From the NCBI GenBank assembly GCA_038235385.1, contig JBBSTY010000111.1, positions 1-14,517 of the forward strand: a DNA stretch of 14,517 nt, given 5' to 3'. The notes under the pieces were generated by a model. It saw only the letters and a program-made list of their open reading frames with translations, was not told where the DNA came from and searched no databases. How positions within the stretch are numbered: the stretch's first letter is position 1; each line of letters opens with the position of its first letter. This document shows positions 14,007 to 14,517 of the stretch, piece by piece. The stretch is from JBBSTY01 sp038235385 (GTDB lineage: Bacteria > Actinomycetota > Acidimicrobiia > Acidimicrobiales > Acidimicrobilacustridaceae). The position numbers were made by a program, and so were the translations under genes.

Positions 14007-14517
14007 TCAGCCGGCGTCGAGGGCGGCGCGGACCTCGGCTATGTAGGCAGCGACCCCGAGGGGGCCGGCCCCCTCGAGCATCCGGCGCACGACCGAGCTG
14101 CCCATGACCACCCCGTCGGCGACCTCGCAGGCCTCGACCGCTTGTTGGGGGTTGGAGATGCCGACTCCGATGAGCACGGGCTTGTCGGTGATCTCCTTGA
14201 GCCGGCGGGCGATGATCGTGGCGCTGGATGCAAGCGCATCGCGCTCGCCGGTGACGCCGAGCAACCCGACCGCGTACACGAACCCTCGGGCCCGGGCGCA
14301 GACCCGCGGGAGCCGCTCATCGGGCGCGGTGGGGGCGGCGAGCATGACCGTCTCGATGCCGGCCGCGTCGGCGGCGGTCGCCCACTCGCCCGTCTCCTCG
14401 AGGGGCAGGTCGGGGAGGATGGCGGCGGCGATGGACGCCGCCCCCCGGGCGGAGCGCGCCCGGTGGGGGCCCCTGGGGCAGCGCGACTGTGAGGCGGGGC
14501 GCGGCGCGGGCGGGGCG
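14007..14517 (-). CDS. trpA: Tryptophan synthase alpha subunit, partial (window edge)
   Basis: The alpha subunit splits indole-3-glycerol phosphate to indole and glyceraldehyde 3-phosphate and channels indole to TrpB. The visible C-terminal half is clear: ILPDLPLEETGEW, ETVMLAAPTAPDERL, the phosphate loop RGFVYAVGLLGVTGER, PVLIGVGISNPQQA and the second phosphate-binding site GVVMGSSVVRRM. It ends at the TGA at 14007-14009. The frame stays open to the window end, but upstream of about 14435 the translation (R-C-P-R-G-P-H-R-A-R...) no longer resembles TrpA, where a YNP-type segment is expected. The two catalytic acids lie outside the recognisable part. The gene is convergent with the dehydrogenase. 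The rest, probably with trpB upstream, lies beyond the window. Confidence 0.88.
   Translation of the reverse strand, partial: APPAPRPASQSRCPRGPHRARSARGAASIAAAILPDLPLEETGEWATAADAAGIETVMLAAPTAPDERLPRVCARARGFVYAVGLLGVTGERDALASSATIIARRLKEITDKPVLIGVGISNPQQAVEACEVADGVVMGSSVVRRMLEGAGPLGVAAYIAEVRAALDAG

Noticed and set aside
1..14517. Mobile elements, CRISPR arrays, attachment sites or phage genes
   Set aside because: I found no transposase or integrase, no terminal repeats, no regularly spaced repeats, and no tRNA-side direct repeat. Gene content is housekeeping and catabolic.

Overview
The window is GC-rich, densely packed DNA (about 70% G+C by eye) that reads as ordinary bacterial chromosome. High-GC codon use, GTG starts, 1-4 base gene overlaps, TANNNT -10 boxes with weak -35 boxes, and the gene content point to an actinobacterium. 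A member of the Acidimicrobiia is my best guess, but that is an inference and not something the sequence proves. I see no mobile element, phage gene or CRISPR array.

Left edge (1-992), minus strand: the first codons of a probable response regulator, a small coiled-coil protein gene, a tRNA-Leu(CAA) gene and a 42-residue membrane protein gene. Two short genes here have a TANNNT box 6-7 bases before their ATG, which suggests leaderless transcripts.

Fatty-acid synthesis block (993-5442), plus strand: fabD, fabH, fabG, acyl carrier protein and fabF, the core of a type II (dissociated) fatty acid synthase. All junctions overlap by 1 or 4 bases except fabG-acp, which has a 139-base gap with its own likely promoter. 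FabD carries a C-terminal lipoyl/biotinyl-like domain that lacks the attachment lysine; this is the most unusual protein feature in the window. FabZ, the dehydratase the pathway needs, is encoded convergently at 5460-5906 and is translationally coupled to a peroxiredoxin gene (bcp). The enoyl reductase and acetyl-CoA carboxylase are not in the window. A gene for the nucleoid protein HU follows, on the minus strand, with a hairpin downstream of it.

Acyl-CoA catabolism operon (7017-13943), plus strand: acyl-CoA carboxylase beta subunit, biotin-carrying alpha subunit, an AtuA-like (DUF1446) protein and an acyl-CoA dehydrogenase. The last two junctions overlap by 4 bases (GTGA). The set resembles the leucine/isovalerate (Liu) and acyclic terpene (Atu) catabolic clusters. 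The dehydrogenase has its catalytic Glu in the isovaleryl-CoA-dehydrogenase position. The true substrate is open. Logically, the dehydrogenase would make an alpha,beta-unsaturated branched acyl-CoA and the biotin enzyme would carboxylate its gamma-carbon; the hydratase and lyase steps must be encoded elsewhere.

Right edge (14007-14517), minus strand: the C-terminal half of tryptophan synthase alpha (trpA). Its frame stays open to the window end, but the last 80 or so bases no longer look like TrpA.

A CGGGTG core recurs in the three main regulatory gaps (upstream of fabD, of acp, and between hup and the carboxylase operon) and may be a shared operator.
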